Counted from the stretch's first letter, positions 36,072 to 46,092 are shown. The stretch is 64,000 nt of DNA from Microbacterium sp. AK009 (GCF_013410955.1 NZ_JACCCG010000001.1:479605-543604); one strand, 5' to 3'. Program-made: numbers and translations. Notes: generated by a model from the sequence alone, not told the origin.

Positions 36072-36213
36072 TCCCCCGTCACGTTCTGCCCCTCGGCGAG
36101 GCGTTTCGGGGCCGATTGTGACGGGGGAGCGGCGGGGTGATGGCTTCCCCCGTCACGTTCTGCCCCTCGGCGAGGCGTTTCGGGGCCGATTGTGACGGGG
36201 GAGCGGCGGGGTG
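36072..36213. repeat. Identical 68-bp hairpin units in tandem, 74-bp period
   Basis: Copies 36072-36139 and 36146-36213 are identical over 68 bp and separated by 6 bp. Each folds with 11-bp perfect arms (TCCCCCGTCAC/GTGACGGGGGA). A related but diverged pair, also with a 74-bp period, lies at 50891-51027. The gap 35892-36228 holds only this and the nested repeat, with no gene on either strand. Confidence 0.92.
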
Positions 36214-36228
36214 TCCGCCGGCGGGCCG

Positions 36229-36723
36229 TCAGCGTCGGGCGGAGTCGACCATCGAGGCTGCTGCACCGGGTGTCGTGATCGCGACGGCCGCGCTGCGCGG
36301 CCAGGTCCACGCGGTGCGCAGGATGAAGGCCAGGAGCAGCAGCTCGATGCCGATCGAAATGGCGTAGAACGCCGCCCACTCCCACGTCGAGCCGGCTGCG
36401 TTGAAGATCGAGTAGGGGATTAGAAGCGAGGCGATCCCGAGGTTGACGGCGCGGTTGACCCGGGCCGGCAGGGTCATGGAGAGGACGACCATCACCGCGG
36501 GGATCGAGACCGACACGAGGAAGATCGTCAGCAGCGTCGAGCTGATCTCGAACCGCCAGATGAGTCCGTCCGTGATGCCGTCGATCACCCCCGGCTTGTA
36601 GAAGTTCAAGATGTCGACGTAGACGTACAGGAACACGAAGCTCGTCCAGGCGGCGGCGAGCTTCGCGCGGACGGACATCGGGGCGCTGTCGAGCAGCGGG
36701 CGGGGCGTGGCGGTGGTGGTCAT
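36229..36723 (-). CDS. DUF6326-like small membrane protein
   Basis: A 164-residue membrane protein with four predicted spans (FVFLYVYVDILNFYKPGVIDG, TIFLVSVSIPAVMVVLSM, GIASLLIPYSIFNAAG, FYAISIGIELLLLAFILRTAW). It resembles the DUF6326 family; no biochemical role is known. It is divergent from the TetR gene at 36824, and the shared promoter carries two copies of CGTACGCTGTACG, so it is the probable target of that repressor. Confidence 0.78.
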   Translation of the reverse strand: MTTTATPRPLLDSAPMSVRAKLAAAWTSFVFLYVYVDILNFYKPGVIDGITDGLIWRFEISSTLLTIFLVSVSIPAVMVVLSMTLPARVNRAVNLGIASLLIPYSIFNAAGSTWEWAAFYAISIGIELLLLAFILRTAWTWPRSAAVAITTPGAAASMVDSARR

Positions 36724-36752
36724 CAGCTCATCCTTTGGTGGTCGGAAACGGT

Positions 36753-36798
36753 CGTACGCTGTACGTCGTACACCGTACTATGACCCGTACGCTGTACG
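36753..36798. promoter_or_regulatory. Two TetR-type operators CGTACGCTGTACG
   Basis: The 13-bp palindrome CGTAC-GCT-GTACG occurs at 36753-36765 and 36786-36798, 33 bp apart (about three helical turns), with a partial GTACACCGTAC between. They lie between the divergent DUF6326-like gene and the TetR gene. The arms and short spacer fit TetR-family operators. Confidence 0.75.
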
Positions 36799-36823
36799 GT
36801 TGTCAAGCGACGAGAGGAGATTC

Positions 36824-37498
36824 GTGCCCGTGAGCGAAGACGCCGAGGCCGTGGCATCCGCGGGTCTGAACAAGCGGCGGGTGGTGATCGAGGCGATCCG
36901 GCTCGCCGACGGCGAAGGCGTGCACGGGCTGAGCATGCGGCGACTCGCCACCGCGCTCGGTGCGGGGGCCATGTCGCTCTACCACTACGTCGCGAACAAG
37001 GAGCAGCTCCTCGACGCCATGGTCGATGTCGTCTTCGAGGAGATCGCGCTGCCGCGCGAGGGCGCCCCGTGGCAGGAGGCGATCCGCGAGCGGGCGCTCT
37101 CGGCCCGCGCGGCGCTCGCGCGCCACCGGTGGGCGATCGGACTGCTCGACACGCGCACCGCGCCGGGCCCGGCGAACCTCCGCCACCACGAGGCGGTCAC
37201 CGCGTGCCTGCGGAAGGCCGGGTTCTCCGTCGAGATGGCGACGCACGCGAACTGGGTCCTCGACAGCTACGTCTACGGCTACGCCCTGCAGGAGGGCGGG
37301 CTGTCTCTGGACACCCCGGATGACTTCGCCGAAGCGATCGACGGTACCTACCTGCCGCAGCTGCCCGCCGACGAGTTCCCGTACCTCAGCGAGTCGGCCG
37401 CGACGCTGGCCGCCTCGGGTTACGACCCCGCCGAGGAGTTCCTCTTCGGCCTCGATCTCATCCTCACCGGGCTCGAGGCTCGGCGCGGGGAGGCGTAG
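36824..37498 (+). CDS. TetR-family transcriptional regulator (TetR_C type)
   Basis: A 224-residue TetR-type repressor. The N-terminal helix-turn-helix reads VIEAIRLADGEGVHGLSMRRLATALGAGAMSLYHYVANKEQLLDAM. The tail has the TetR_C layout (FEEIALPREGAPWQEAIRERA, later LFGLDLILTGLEARR). A GAGAGGAG site precedes GTG 36824 by 4 nt and GTG 36830 by 10 nt, so either start is possible. It is divergent from the membrane gene and very likely binds the twin CGTACGCTGTACG sites, controlling itself and that gene. Confidence 0.88.
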   Translation: MPVSEDAEAVASAGLNKRRVVIEAIRLADGEGVHGLSMRRLATALGAGAMSLYHYVANKEQLLDAMVDVVFEEIALPREGAPWQEAIRERALSARAALARHRWAIGLLDTRTAPGPANLRHHEAVTACLRKAGFSVEMATHANWVLDSYVYGYALQEGGLSLDTPDDFAEAIDGTYLPQLPADEFPYLSESAATLAASGYDPAEEFLFGLDLILTGLEARRGEA

Positions 37499-37594
37499 CG
37501 CGAGCTCTCCCCGACAGCTGCTGCCGTCTCGCACGGCGAATCACCGGTGAAGCCGACGGGGGAGGCGAGGATCTCGCCACGCGCGCGAGCGCGG

Positions 37595-38158
37595 TCACGC
37601 GACCCGCGGGCGGTAGCGCAGCAGCACCACCCCGTTGTCGAAGCGGCGCTCGTCGAGCAACTGGAGCTCGAGCCGGATGCCGGTGGGCAGGCCCGGCTTC
37701 CCGCCGCCGACCGAGACCGGCGCGATGTAGAGCTGCACCTCGTCGACGAGCCCGGCGCGCAGCGCCTGACCCGCGAGATCGGCGCCGCCGACGAGCAGGT
37801 CGCGCTCGGCGGCATCCTTCTGTCTCCGCACCGCCGCAGGGTCGAAGCCCCGCTCGATGCGGGTGCGCGCCGTCGGCGCCCCGGTGAGGGTCGTTGAGTG
37901 GACGACCTTGTCCGTGTCGCTGAAGGCAGCCGCGAAGGCGGCGAGGGCGGGCGACCGCCCGGCGAAGGACGGGTCGGTCTCCCACACCGACATCCGTTCG
38001 TACAGGCGCCGGCCGTAGACGAGGGTGCCGATCGACTCCATCAGCTCCGTGTGCGCGGCGAAGACGTCATCGCCGGTTGGTAGGAAGTCGAAGCCGCCGT
38101 CCGGGTCTTCGATGAACCCGTCGAGCGACACGTTCGTCGTGTAGATGAGTCGCGCCAT
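37595..38158 (-). CDS. Dihydrofolate reductase family protein
   Basis: A 187-residue RibD-C-like protein. It opens LIYTTNVSLDGFIEDPDGGFDF, has the GRRLYERMSVWE segment and the NADPH-type LLVGGADLAGQALRAGLVDEVQL, and ends with the VSVGGGKPGLP loop. It is a NADPH-dependent reductase by family, with no substrate known. It is only distantly similar to the member at 9185-9736. It is convergent with the TetR gene and followed by a hairpin at 38216-38281. Confidence 0.88.
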   Translation of the reverse strand: MARLIYTTNVSLDGFIEDPDGGFDFLPTGDDVFAAHTELMESIGTLVYGRRLYERMSVWETDPSFAGRSPALAAFAAAFSDTDKVVHSTTLTGAPTARTRIERGFDPAAVRRQKDAAERDLLVGGADLAGQALRAGLVDEVQLYIAPVSVGGGKPGLPTGIRLELQLLDERRFDNGVVLLRYRPRVA

Positions 38159-38215
38159 CGATACCCCCCGCGCCTCTCACGCTACTCTTCGGCTCCCGTC
38201 AGCGCGTATCCCCGG

Positions 38216-38281
38216 GTTCGGGGCGGCCGATTCCGGTTGGCGCGGGCGTTGGCGCCCCAACCGGAAGAACGCGCCCCGAAC
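38216..38281. repeat. Interrupted hairpin, intergenic
   Basis: Outer arms GTTCGGGGCG (38216-38225) and CGCCCCGAAC (38272-38281) and inner arms TTCCGGTTGG (38231-38240) and CCAACCGGAA (38257-38266) form a two-part stem with 5-nt bulges. It lies between the DHFR-like start region and the stop of the esterase gene, so it can act as that gene's terminator. Confidence 0.85.
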
Positions 38282-38320
38282 ACGGGAAGGGGGATGACGC
38301 CGTGCCGCTCGCGCCACGCG

Positions 38321-38965
38321 TCAGCGCGCCGCGAGCCACTCCCGCGCGGCGTCGACGTCGCTCTGCGCGAGGCCGTGGCCGCCGGGGCGGACGTGCCGCT
38401 CGACCGTCGCGCCGTGCGCCCGCGCGACCTCGACAAGCCGGTCGACGCTCGCCGACGGCGCCATCGGGTCGGCCGCGCCGTTGAGCAGCACCAGTTCGAC
38501 GGCTGACACGTCGCCGAGCGGGTCGCGGTCGGCGAACGGGTACATCCCGCTGAACGCCACGACCCGGTCGAGGGTCTCGGGATGCAGCAGCGCGGTCGCC
38601 ACGCCGATGTTCGCCCCGTTCGAGAACCCGGCCGCGATGATCCGCCGGTCGCCGAGCTCATAGCGCTCACGCGCCGCGGCGACGAACGCGACGAGCTCAC
38701 CCGCGCGCACGATCACGTCGTCCACGTCGAACACGCCCTCGCCCATGCGACGGAACCACCGCGTCATCCCCTGCTCGTTCGCCCGCCCGCGCGGCGAAAG
38801 CACACCCGCGCCCGGCCACAGGTGCGGCACGAGCGCCGTGATTTCCTGCTCGTTGCCGCCCGTGCCGTGCAGGGTCAGCAGCACCGGGGCATCGCGGTCG
38901 CCCGGCTCGAAGACGTGCGGCCAAGCGTCCAGGTCGACAGCGCCGGCCCCGCCGGCCCCGCTCAC
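38321..38965 (-). CDS. Phospholipase/carboxylesterase family alpha/beta hydrolase
   Basis: A 214-residue esterase of the YpfH/carboxylesterase type. The oxyanion loop is LTLHGTGGNEQE, the nucleophile elbow GFSNGANIG, the acid Asp in LNGAADPMAP and the His in RPGGHGLAQSD. GTG 38965 overlaps the dioxygenase stop (GTGA, 38962-38965), so the pair is co-translated. In MhqD/MhqO pairs of Bacillus, such an esterase works beside a ring-cleaving dioxygenase in quinone or catechol defence; this is a good analogy but not proof. Confidence 0.88.
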   Translation of the reverse strand: MSGAGGAGAVDLDAWPHVFEPGDRDAPVLLTLHGTGGNEQEITALVPHLWPGAGVLSPRGRANEQGMTRWFRRMGEGVFDVDDVIVRAGELVAFVAAARERYELGDRRIIAAGFSNGANIGVATALLHPETLDRVVAFSGMYPFADRDPLGDVSAVELVLLNGAADPMAPSASVDRLVEVARAHGATVERHVRPGGHGLAQSDVDAAREWLAAR

Positions 38966-39930
38966 GCGGCGACCTCGGGGTTGTTCTCGCTCGGCAGCGA
39001 CACCGGCTGCACGCGAGCCTCGATCGCCTCGCGCGACGGCTCGAGCCACGGCGGCAGCTTCAGCGAGCGGCCGAGTTCGAGCAGCGGCTCATCGATGTCG
39101 AACCCGGGCGTGTCAGTGGCGATCTCGAAGAGCACACCACCCGGCTCGCGGAAGTAGATGCTGGTGAAGTACTGCCGGTCGAGGATCTCGGTCACCTGGT
39201 GTCCGCGCGAGACGAGGTCGTTGCGCCACGCCAGCTGGGTCTCCTGGTCGGGCACCCGGAAGGCGATGTGGTGCACGGTGCCGCCGGCGGTCAGGCCCTC
39301 AGGGGCGAGGCCCGAGGCGTGCACGTCGACGAGGGCGCCGGGGCCCCCGGGGCCGGCGGCCAGGCGCGTGCGCCCGCCCTCCTGCTCGACGATGCGCATG
39401 CCGAGGTCGTTCACCATGAGCCCCACGGTGCCCTCAGCGTCACGCACCGTCAGCACACTCGAGTGCTGCCCGCGGATCGCGTGCTCAGCGGGCACGCTCG
39501 CCGAATCCCACGGGTCGCGCGGGTCGCTCTCATTCGTCGCGACGAGCTCGATCTGCAACCCGTCGGGGTCGCGGACGAGCAGGCGCTCCTCGCTGGAGCT
39601 CGTCGAGGTGATGTTCGCCTCGGAGCCGACCGATGCGAAGTGGTCGACCCACCAGCCGAGCGATCCGGCGGGAACCGAGAACGCCGTCGAGGTCGACTGA
39701 CCCGCCCCGATCCGCCCGGGGGCGATCCCGCGCCACGGGAAGAACGTCATGAGGCTGCCGGGGCGCCCGGCCTCGTCGCCGTAGTAGAGGTGATAGGTGC
39801 CGGGGGCGTCGAAGTTGACGGTCTTCTTGACCAGTCGGAGCCCGAGCCCGGTGATGTAGAAGTCGATGTTCTTCTGAGGGTCGCCCGCGAGTGCGGTGAC
39901 GTGGTGCAGACCCTGCGTGGCGGCGGTCAT
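38962..39930 (-). CDS. Ring-cleaving dioxygenase, VOC family (MhqO/LinE-like)
   Basis: A 322-residue two-module VOC dioxygenase. Module 1 begins LHHVTALAGDPQKNIDFYI and has LYYGDEAGRPGSLMTFFPW; module 2 has VHHIAFRVPDQETQLAW. Metal ligands are the His of HHVT, the His of VHHIAF and the Glu in VLFEIATD. This matches Bacillus MhqO/MhqE-type hydroquinone or catechol 1,2-dioxygenases. An AGGAGA site precedes ATG 39930. It is co-translated with the esterase, giving a likely quinone-detoxification pair. Confidence 0.9.
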   Translation of the reverse strand: MTAATQGLHHVTALAGDPQKNIDFYITGLGLRLVKKTVNFDAPGTYHLYYGDEAGRPGSLMTFFPWRGIAPGRIGAGQSTSTAFSVPAGSLGWWVDHFASVGSEANITSTSSSEERLLVRDPDGLQIELVATNESDPRDPWDSASVPAEHAIRGQHSSVLTVRDAEGTVGLMVNDLGMRIVEQEGGRTRLAAGPGGPGALVDVHASGLAPEGLTAGGTVHHIAFRVPDQETQLAWRNDLVSRGHQVTEILDRQYFTSIYFREPGGVLFEIATDTPGFDIDEPLLELGRSLKLPPWLEPSREAIEARVQPVSLPSENNPEVAA

Positions 39931-40062
39931 GATCTCTCCTGAAGTCCGAAGCCGGATGATGTCCATGCAAACGCATGAATCGCCCGATCCATTCCCGGAT
40001 GCCGCAGCGCGGCCGATTCGGGCAGGTCGGGCGGGTGCGGCGGCATCCGTTAGCGTTGTCGG

Positions 40063-41073
40063 ATGGCGATGGTGACGCGGCGGGGCATCCTCGCCGGCGT
40101 CGCGGCCGCCGTGGCCGGGGTGCTGGCCGTCGGACTCGTGACCGCGGTCGTGCTCACCACCCTGCAGGTGCTCCCCGCAGGAGAGAGCCCGGTTGTCGAC
40201 GACACCACGATCGGGGTCCAGCTGACCGGAGCCGCAGATGCCGACCCCGGACGCGACGCCGTCATGGCGTGGCTGGCCCGCGGCATCCTCCTCCTCGCTC
40301 TCACCTGGGGCGTGATCGGCATGTTCGCCGCACGCACCCGGCTGGTGCGCCGTCCGGGAGCAGCGGCCGCTCGTGCGAGCTGGCTCGGCTCGACCCGGCC
40401 CTGGCGTGCCCGCGAATCGACCCTCGGCCTGCTGCAGCTGGACAAGTGGCTGCTCATCCTCGTCCCCGGAGCACTGTTGCTCGGCACCCGGGCCGTGCAG
40501 ACGTCCTTCCTCTCGTGGGTGCACCTCGCGGTCGTCATGAGCGGATGGTGCGTGGCCGTCCTCGTGCTGCGGGCGCTCGTGGGTGCGCGCTCGCCCTGGC
40601 CGGTGCTGGCCGCCGCGGGCGGAGCAGTGGTGCTGCGCTGCGTGTGGACGCTGATCCCGGTCGCGATCGGCGGACCGGCGGCGGCGTGGTCGGCGTTGTG
40701 GACCGAGCCGGTGCTGCGCTGGTTCTCTGCGCTCGTCGCGGCGGTGCTGCTTGTCTGGGTCTTCGTCGCCGCCGCCTGGGCGCTCGTGATGCAGGTGGGG
40801 CCGAAGGCGGCCACAGGCTTCGTGCTCGCGGCAATCGGTGCGGGGCTGGCGCTGCCGGCACTGGTGATCGGCATCGTCGGGGGTGAGACCGTCGCCGAGG
40901 CGTGGGCGGCCTCGCTCGCGCCGCTCGGCGGACTGGCCGACCCGCCCTTCGTGTGGCTGGAGTTCCCTGTCGCCTCGGCGTGGTGGGCGGCGACGGCCGG
41001 AGGCGTGCTGTGCGTCGTGGGTGCCGTGCTGGCCATTCCCGGGCGGGGCGCGGGCGGGTCGACGGCGGAGTGA
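40063..41073 (+). CDS. Multi-pass membrane protein, unknown
   Basis: A 336-residue protein with about eight hydrophobic segments; an N-terminal span at 10-35, then paired helices from 70 to 325. Few charged residues lie between spans. No family was recognised with confidence. The start ATGGCGATGGTGACG gives two nearby ATGs; the first is used. It lies 65 bp before the ABC transporter genes at 41138 on the same strand and may be their partner or just a neighbour. Confidence 0.75.
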   Translation: MAMVTRRGILAGVAAAVAGVLAVGLVTAVVLTTLQVLPAGESPVVDDTTIGVQLTGAADADPGRDAVMAWLARGILLLALTWGVIGMFAARTRLVRRPGAAAARASWLGSTRPWRARESTLGLLQLDKWLLILVPGALLLGTRAVQTSFLSWVHLAVVMSGWCVAVLVLRALVGARSPWPVLAAAGGAVVLRCVWTLIPVAIGGPAAAWSALWTEPVLRWFSALVAAVLLVWVFVAAAWALVMQVGPKAATGFVLAAIGAGLALPALVIGIVGGETVAEAWAASLAPLGGLADPPFVWLEFPVASAWWAATAGGVLCVVGAVLAIPGRGAGGSTAE

Positions 41074-41137
41074 TTCTCGGAAAACCTACATCCGGTGTTC
41101 CTCGGGTTCGTCGGGGCCGCCGCCTAGGCTGAGCCGC

Positions 41138-42208
41138 GTGACCTCTTCCGACGCCGCTGCTCCCGACCCTTCTTCGACCGCGGTGGGTGGCGGCGGGATC
41201 GCCTCCCAGGGGATCGTCGCCACGCACGTGCGCCGATCCTTCGGCGACGTGCACGCTGTGCGCGATGTGAGTCTGCACGCCCTCCCCGGCAAGGTCACCG
41301 GGCTCGTCGGGCCCAACGGGTCCGGCAAGACGACGCTGCTGCTGATGCTGTCGTCGCTGCTGGCGCCCGACGTCGGTGACATCCGCGTCGCCGGGATCGA
41401 CCCGGTTGCCGAGCCGCAGCGAGCTCGGGCCGTCATCGGGTGGATGCCCGACGCGCTCGGCGCGTGGGGCTCGCTCACCGTGCGCGAAACCCTCGTCACC
41501 ACCGGGCGGCTGTACGATCTGCCGCGCAGCGAGGCGGCGGATCGAGCGGAGTCGCTAATCGACCTGCTCGACCTGCGGGCCCTCGCCGCATCGCCGGCGC
41601 GCGTGCTCTCGCGCGGACAGAAGCAGCGCCTGGGGCTCGCCCGCGCGCTCGTGCACAACCCGCGCGTGCTGCTGCTCGACGAGCCCGCGTCGGGCCTGGA
41701 CCCCGAGTCGCGTGTGCACCTGCGGGTGCTGCTGCGGCGCCTCGCCGATGACGGACGGACCGTGCTGATCTCGAGTCACATCCTCTCCGAGCTCGAGGAG
41801 CTCGTCGACGACGCCGCGTTCCTCATCGCGGGCGAATCCGTCTCGGCCGACCGGGTCGCCGCCTCGGCGCAGCGGCAGCGGTTCTGGCGCGTGCGGGTCG
41901 CCGGCGGTGACCTGCTCGCTGCGCAGGCCGCGATCGCGGCGGCGCTGGGGCGGACGGATGTCACGGGCGATCGTGCCGGTGCGCTCGTCGCGTTCTCGAG
42001 CGAGTCCGACGCGGCCACGGGACTCGCGGCCATCGTCGGTGCGGGCATCGCGGTGGCGGAATTCGCCCCGTCGACGGGGCGCCTCGAGCAGACCCTCCTC
42101 GACCTGCGGGAAGGGGCGGGAGACCCGGGGCCGGCGGGGCCGGGTGTGGATGGGCCGGAGCCGCCTGCAGAGACCAGTGGGCCGACCACGGGGGAGGGCG
42201 ACCGATGA
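41138..42208 (+). CDS. ABC exporter ATPase (CcmA/NatA-like)
   Basis: A 356-residue ATPase with Walker A GPNGSGKTTL, signature LSRGQKQRLGLARAL (LSRGQ in place of LSGGQ) and Walker B LLLDEPASGLDP. There is a C-terminal extension of about 90 residues ending in a Pro/Gly/Glu-rich tail. The start is GTG 41138. It overlaps the permease at 42205 by ATGA. This layout is that of ABC-2 exporters; the substrate is unknown. Confidence 0.9.
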   Translation: MTSSDAAAPDPSSTAVGGGGIASQGIVATHVRRSFGDVHAVRDVSLHALPGKVTGLVGPNGSGKTTLLLMLSSLLAPDVGDIRVAGIDPVAEPQRARAVIGWMPDALGAWGSLTVRETLVTTGRLYDLPRSEAADRAESLIDLLDLRALAASPARVLSRGQKQRLGLARALVHNPRVLLLDEPASGLDPESRVHLRVLLRRLADDGRTVLISSHILSELEELVDDAAFLIAGESVSADRVAASAQRQRFWRVRVAGGDLLAAQAAIAAALGRTDVTGDRAGALVAFSSESDAATGLAAIVGAGIAVAEFAPSTGRLEQTLLDLREGAGDPGPAGPGVDGPEPPAETSGPTTGEGDR

Positions 42209-43350
42209 ACGCTCAGCGCATCGCCACCATCATCCGTCTGGAACTGACCCAGCGGGTGCGCAGCGTCGCCTGGTACGTGCTGCTCGGCGTGTTCGGGGTC
42301 CTGCTGCTCGGGGTGACCGCACTGACCTTCATCTCGGTGCCGCGCGACGCGTTCCAGGAGGCGGGGAGCACGGCGTACTCGATCATCGTGTTCTTCGTGC
42401 TGCTGCTCGTGGTGCTCGTCTCGCCCACCCTCAGCGGCAACGCGATCAACGGCGACCGCGATGCGGCGACGCTCGCGCCCGTGCAGGTGACCCTCGCGAC
42501 GACGACCGACATCATCGTCGGGAAGTTCCTGGCGGCCTGGATCACGGGGCTCGCGTTCCTCGTCGTCGCCGCGCCGTTCCTCATCTTCGCGGCCGTGTTC
42601 GGTGAGGTGCGAGCCGATGTGCTGCTGGTGTCGCTGGTGATCCTCGTGATCGAGGTGGCGGTCGTCGCCGGGTTGGGGGTGGCCCTCAGCGGCATCCTCG
42701 CCCGTCCGCTCTTCTCGGTCGCGGTGACCTACCTGACGGTCGCCGCGCTGGTGGTCGGGACGCCGATCGCCTTCGGGCTCGTGGGCACCGCCTTCCCGAC
42801 CGAGATCGAGTCGCGTCAGCGATTCCTGGAGCCGGTGTTCACCGAGCCGATGCAGGTGCCCGAGGAGTGCATGACGGCTGAGCCCGGCGCGGCGACACCC
42901 TTGCCCGAATGCGTCGACCTCGGTTTCGGGCCGGGGGTGGAGGAGCCGGAGTACGTGTGCGGTGAGTGGATGACCTCGACCTACACCGTGCCGCGGTTCG
43001 ACCGGGTGTGGTGGCTGCTGTCGGCGAACCCGTTCGTGATCCTCGCCGATGCGACGCCGACGGTGTGGCGCGACGGGTACCCGGTCGACGCGTTCGGGAC
43101 GCTCAAGGTGGGGGTGCGCACCGCGCAGATCGCGCCCGAGACGCGACAGGTCTACGACGAGTGCGAGAATGCGACCCTGGCGCCCGGCGAGCAGTACCCG
43201 ACGGCCGAGGAGCAGGTCGCGGGCACCGTGCCGAGCTGGTTCGTGGGGCTCGGGGTGCAGCTGGCGCTGCTCGCCCTGCTGATGTGGCGCGCCGCGGTGC
43301 GGACGCACACGCCGTCGCGGCGGCTGCCGCCGGGCACGCGCATCGCATAG
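42205..43350 (+). CDS. ABC-2 type exporter permease
   Basis: A 381-residue membrane protein with one N-terminal span, a cluster of five spans at about 65-200, a large outside domain of about 130 residues containing several cysteines (EECMTAEPGAATPLPEC, VCGEWM, DECENATL) and a last span. The cysteine-rich outside loop is unusual for ABC-2 permeases and may form disulphides. It is translationally coupled to the ATPase. The downstream gene is convergent. Confidence 0.87.
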   Translation: MNAQRIATIIRLELTQRVRSVAWYVLLGVFGVLLLGVTALTFISVPRDAFQEAGSTAYSIIVFFVLLLVVLVSPTLSGNAINGDRDAATLAPVQVTLATTTDIIVGKFLAAWITGLAFLVVAAPFLIFAAVFGEVRADVLLVSLVILVIEVAVVAGLGVALSGILARPLFSVAVTYLTVAALVVGTPIAFGLVGTAFPTEIESRQRFLEPVFTEPMQVPEECMTAEPGAATPLPECVDLGFGPGVEEPEYVCGEWMTSTYTVPRFDRVWWLLSANPFVILADATPTVWRDGYPVDAFGTLKVGVRTAQIAPETRQVYDECENATLAPGEQYPTAEEQVAGTVPSWFVGLGVQLALLALLMWRAAVRTHTPSRRLPPGTRIA

Positions 43351-43395
43351 CTCCGCCGCGGGCCGCGGGCGCCGGCTGCCCGCCGCCCGGGCCGG

Positions 43396-44457
<1,062 letters not shown>

Positions 44458-44544
44458 TCACATCGCGACGCGCGATGAGCGCCGCGGCGCGGCGTCCGCT
44501 CGCCCCCCCTCGCGGGTGTCGGTGGCCGGTGGCAGGCTCGGCGC

Positions 44545-44943
44545 ATGACGAGATTCGCGATCGATGCGGCGACGGCGCTGCGGCTGCTGGCCGATGAGAG
44601 GGATGTCGCGGGCGCGCACTCCCTCGTCGCGCCGGCGATCATGCGCTCCGACGCCCTGCGTGTCGTCTATGCCGAGGTGCGGGCGGGGCGGCTCGATGAC
44701 CGCGCAGCGAAACGGACCCTCGAGGCGCTTGCGTCGCAGAAGGTGCGGCTGCTGGCCGACCGGGTGTCGCGAGCGACGGCGTTCGCGCTCGCACGGGAGC
44801 GGGACTGGGATGACCCGGGCCCGGCCGAGTATCTCGCCGTCGCGAAGCTGCAGGCCGACGCGATCATCACCGACGATCCGCTGCTCATCTCGGGCGCGGA
44901 GGGCGTGGTGACCGTCGCCGAGTACGAGGCGCTGTTCCGCTGA
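44545..44943 (+). CDS. PIN-domain nuclease-like protein (VapC type), no antitoxin seen
   Basis: A 132-residue PIN-domain protein. It has the start RFAIDAATALRLLADERD, a middle acidic Glu in VYAEVRAGRL and the final acids DWDDPGPAEYLAVAKLQADAIITDDPLLI. All the conserved acidic positions of VapC ribonucleases appear present. No antitoxin gene overlaps or precedes it in the 160 bp upstream. An orphan toxin or a housekeeping PIN protein is possible. The convergent neighbour at 44979 begins 36 bp after the stop. Confidence 0.82.
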   Translation: MTRFAIDAATALRLLADERDVAGAHSLVAPAIMRSDALRVVYAEVRAGRLDDRAAKRTLEALASQKVRLLADRVSRATAFALARERDWDDPGPAEYLAVAKLQADAIITDDPLLISGAEGVVTVAEYEALFR

Positions 44944-44978
44944 GGAGCGGGGGAGTGCACCCGTGTGCGCGGGAGGGG

Positions 44979-46019
44979 TCAGGCGAAGCGCACCCAGTTC
45001 GCGCCGCGGCCGGTCTCGACCTGCTCGAGGAGGTCGAGGGTGTCGCCGTCGACGGCGTACAGCGACACCGTCGTCGAGCGCTCGCCCGCGGTGACGAGGA
45101 AGCGTCCGTCGGCGCTCAGCGCGAAGCCGCGCGGCTGCGGTTCGGTCACGACGAACCGGGTCGGCGCGGAGACGCTCCCGTCCTCGCCGACCGCGACCGC
45201 CGCGAGGGTGCTCTCGGTGCGCTCGGTCGCCCAGAGGTACTGCTCGTCGGCGCCGAGGTGCAGGTCGGCGCCCCAGATGAGGTGCCCGGCCATCGGGTCG
45301 GCGCCGAAGGTGCTGTGTGCGAGGCCCATCGTCCGGTCGTACGCCGTCGCCGCGCCGACGAGGCGCAGCGTCCCGTGGGCGGTGTCTCGGGCGTAGTGCA
45401 GCACTTCGCCCGAGAACTCCGTCAGCACGTACACCGCGTCCTGTGCGGCGTTCAGCACGAGGTGCCGGGGACCGCTGCCCTCCGGCGCCGCCACCGTCTC
45501 GGGGTCGAGCGGCACGAGCGCGAGGTCGTCGTCGAGCGCGTACTGCGCGACGAGGTCGTCGCCGAGGGATACGAAGTACGCGTAGCGCCCGTCGGTGCTC
45601 GGCAGCACCGCGTGCAGGTTCGCGAATTCCACCCGGCTCACCGGATCGCCGACCACGCCGTCGTCGATCGGGCACGAGATGCCGTAGCCGCCGCTGTACG
45701 CGGCGCCGAGGAGGCCCGTTCCGTCGCGCGTGAGCGCGAGGTAGTTCATGCCGCCGTCGGGGAGGTCCAGGCGCGAGCGCGGCTCCAGTCGGCCGCTCTC
45801 CCTGTCGAGCGCGAGGGTGAGGACGCCGGCGGGCTCCCCCTCCTTCGATCCCTTCACTCCCGCGTAGACGAGGTCGCGTGCGGCGTCGACGGCGAAGGTC
45901 GAGCATCCGGCGAGCCCCTCCGTGACGGCGAGACGCGTCATCCGCTCGCCTTCGAAACGGAAGACGCTGATCGAGCCGTCACCGGCGTTTGCAACGAGGA
46001 CGAGCGCAGAGTCGGTCAT
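44979..46019 (-). CDS. Lactonase family protein (beta-propeller, 6-phosphogluconolactonase-like)
   Basis: A 346-residue seven-bladed propeller of the YbhE/Pgl type, with repeated blades such as VLVANAGDGSISVFRFEGERM, GPRHLVLNAAQDAVYVLTE and PRGFALSADGRFLVTAGE. E. coli Pgl hydrolyses 6-phosphogluconolactone, but many actinobacterial members are uncharacterised, so lactonase is the safe level. It is divergent from pcrA, with 73 bp between the starts. Confidence 0.87.
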   Translation of the reverse strand: MTDSALVLVANAGDGSISVFRFEGERMTRLAVTEGLAGCSTFAVDAARDLVYAGVKGSKEGEPAGVLTLALDRESGRLEPRSRLDLPDGGMNYLALTRDGTGLLGAAYSGGYGISCPIDDGVVGDPVSRVEFANLHAVLPSTDGRYAYFVSLGDDLVAQYALDDDLALVPLDPETVAAPEGSGPRHLVLNAAQDAVYVLTEFSGEVLHYARDTAHGTLRLVGAATAYDRTMGLAHSTFGADPMAGHLIWGADLHLGADEQYLWATERTESTLAAVAVGEDGSVSAPTRFVVTEPQPRGFALSADGRFLVTAGERSTTVSLYAVDGDTLDLLEQVETGRGANWVRFA

Positions 46020-46092
46020 CCCTCGATCGTAGGTGCAGGGTCACGACGACTCGAGGGCTGATGTCGTAGCCCCGACCTAGAATTGACGGGCA

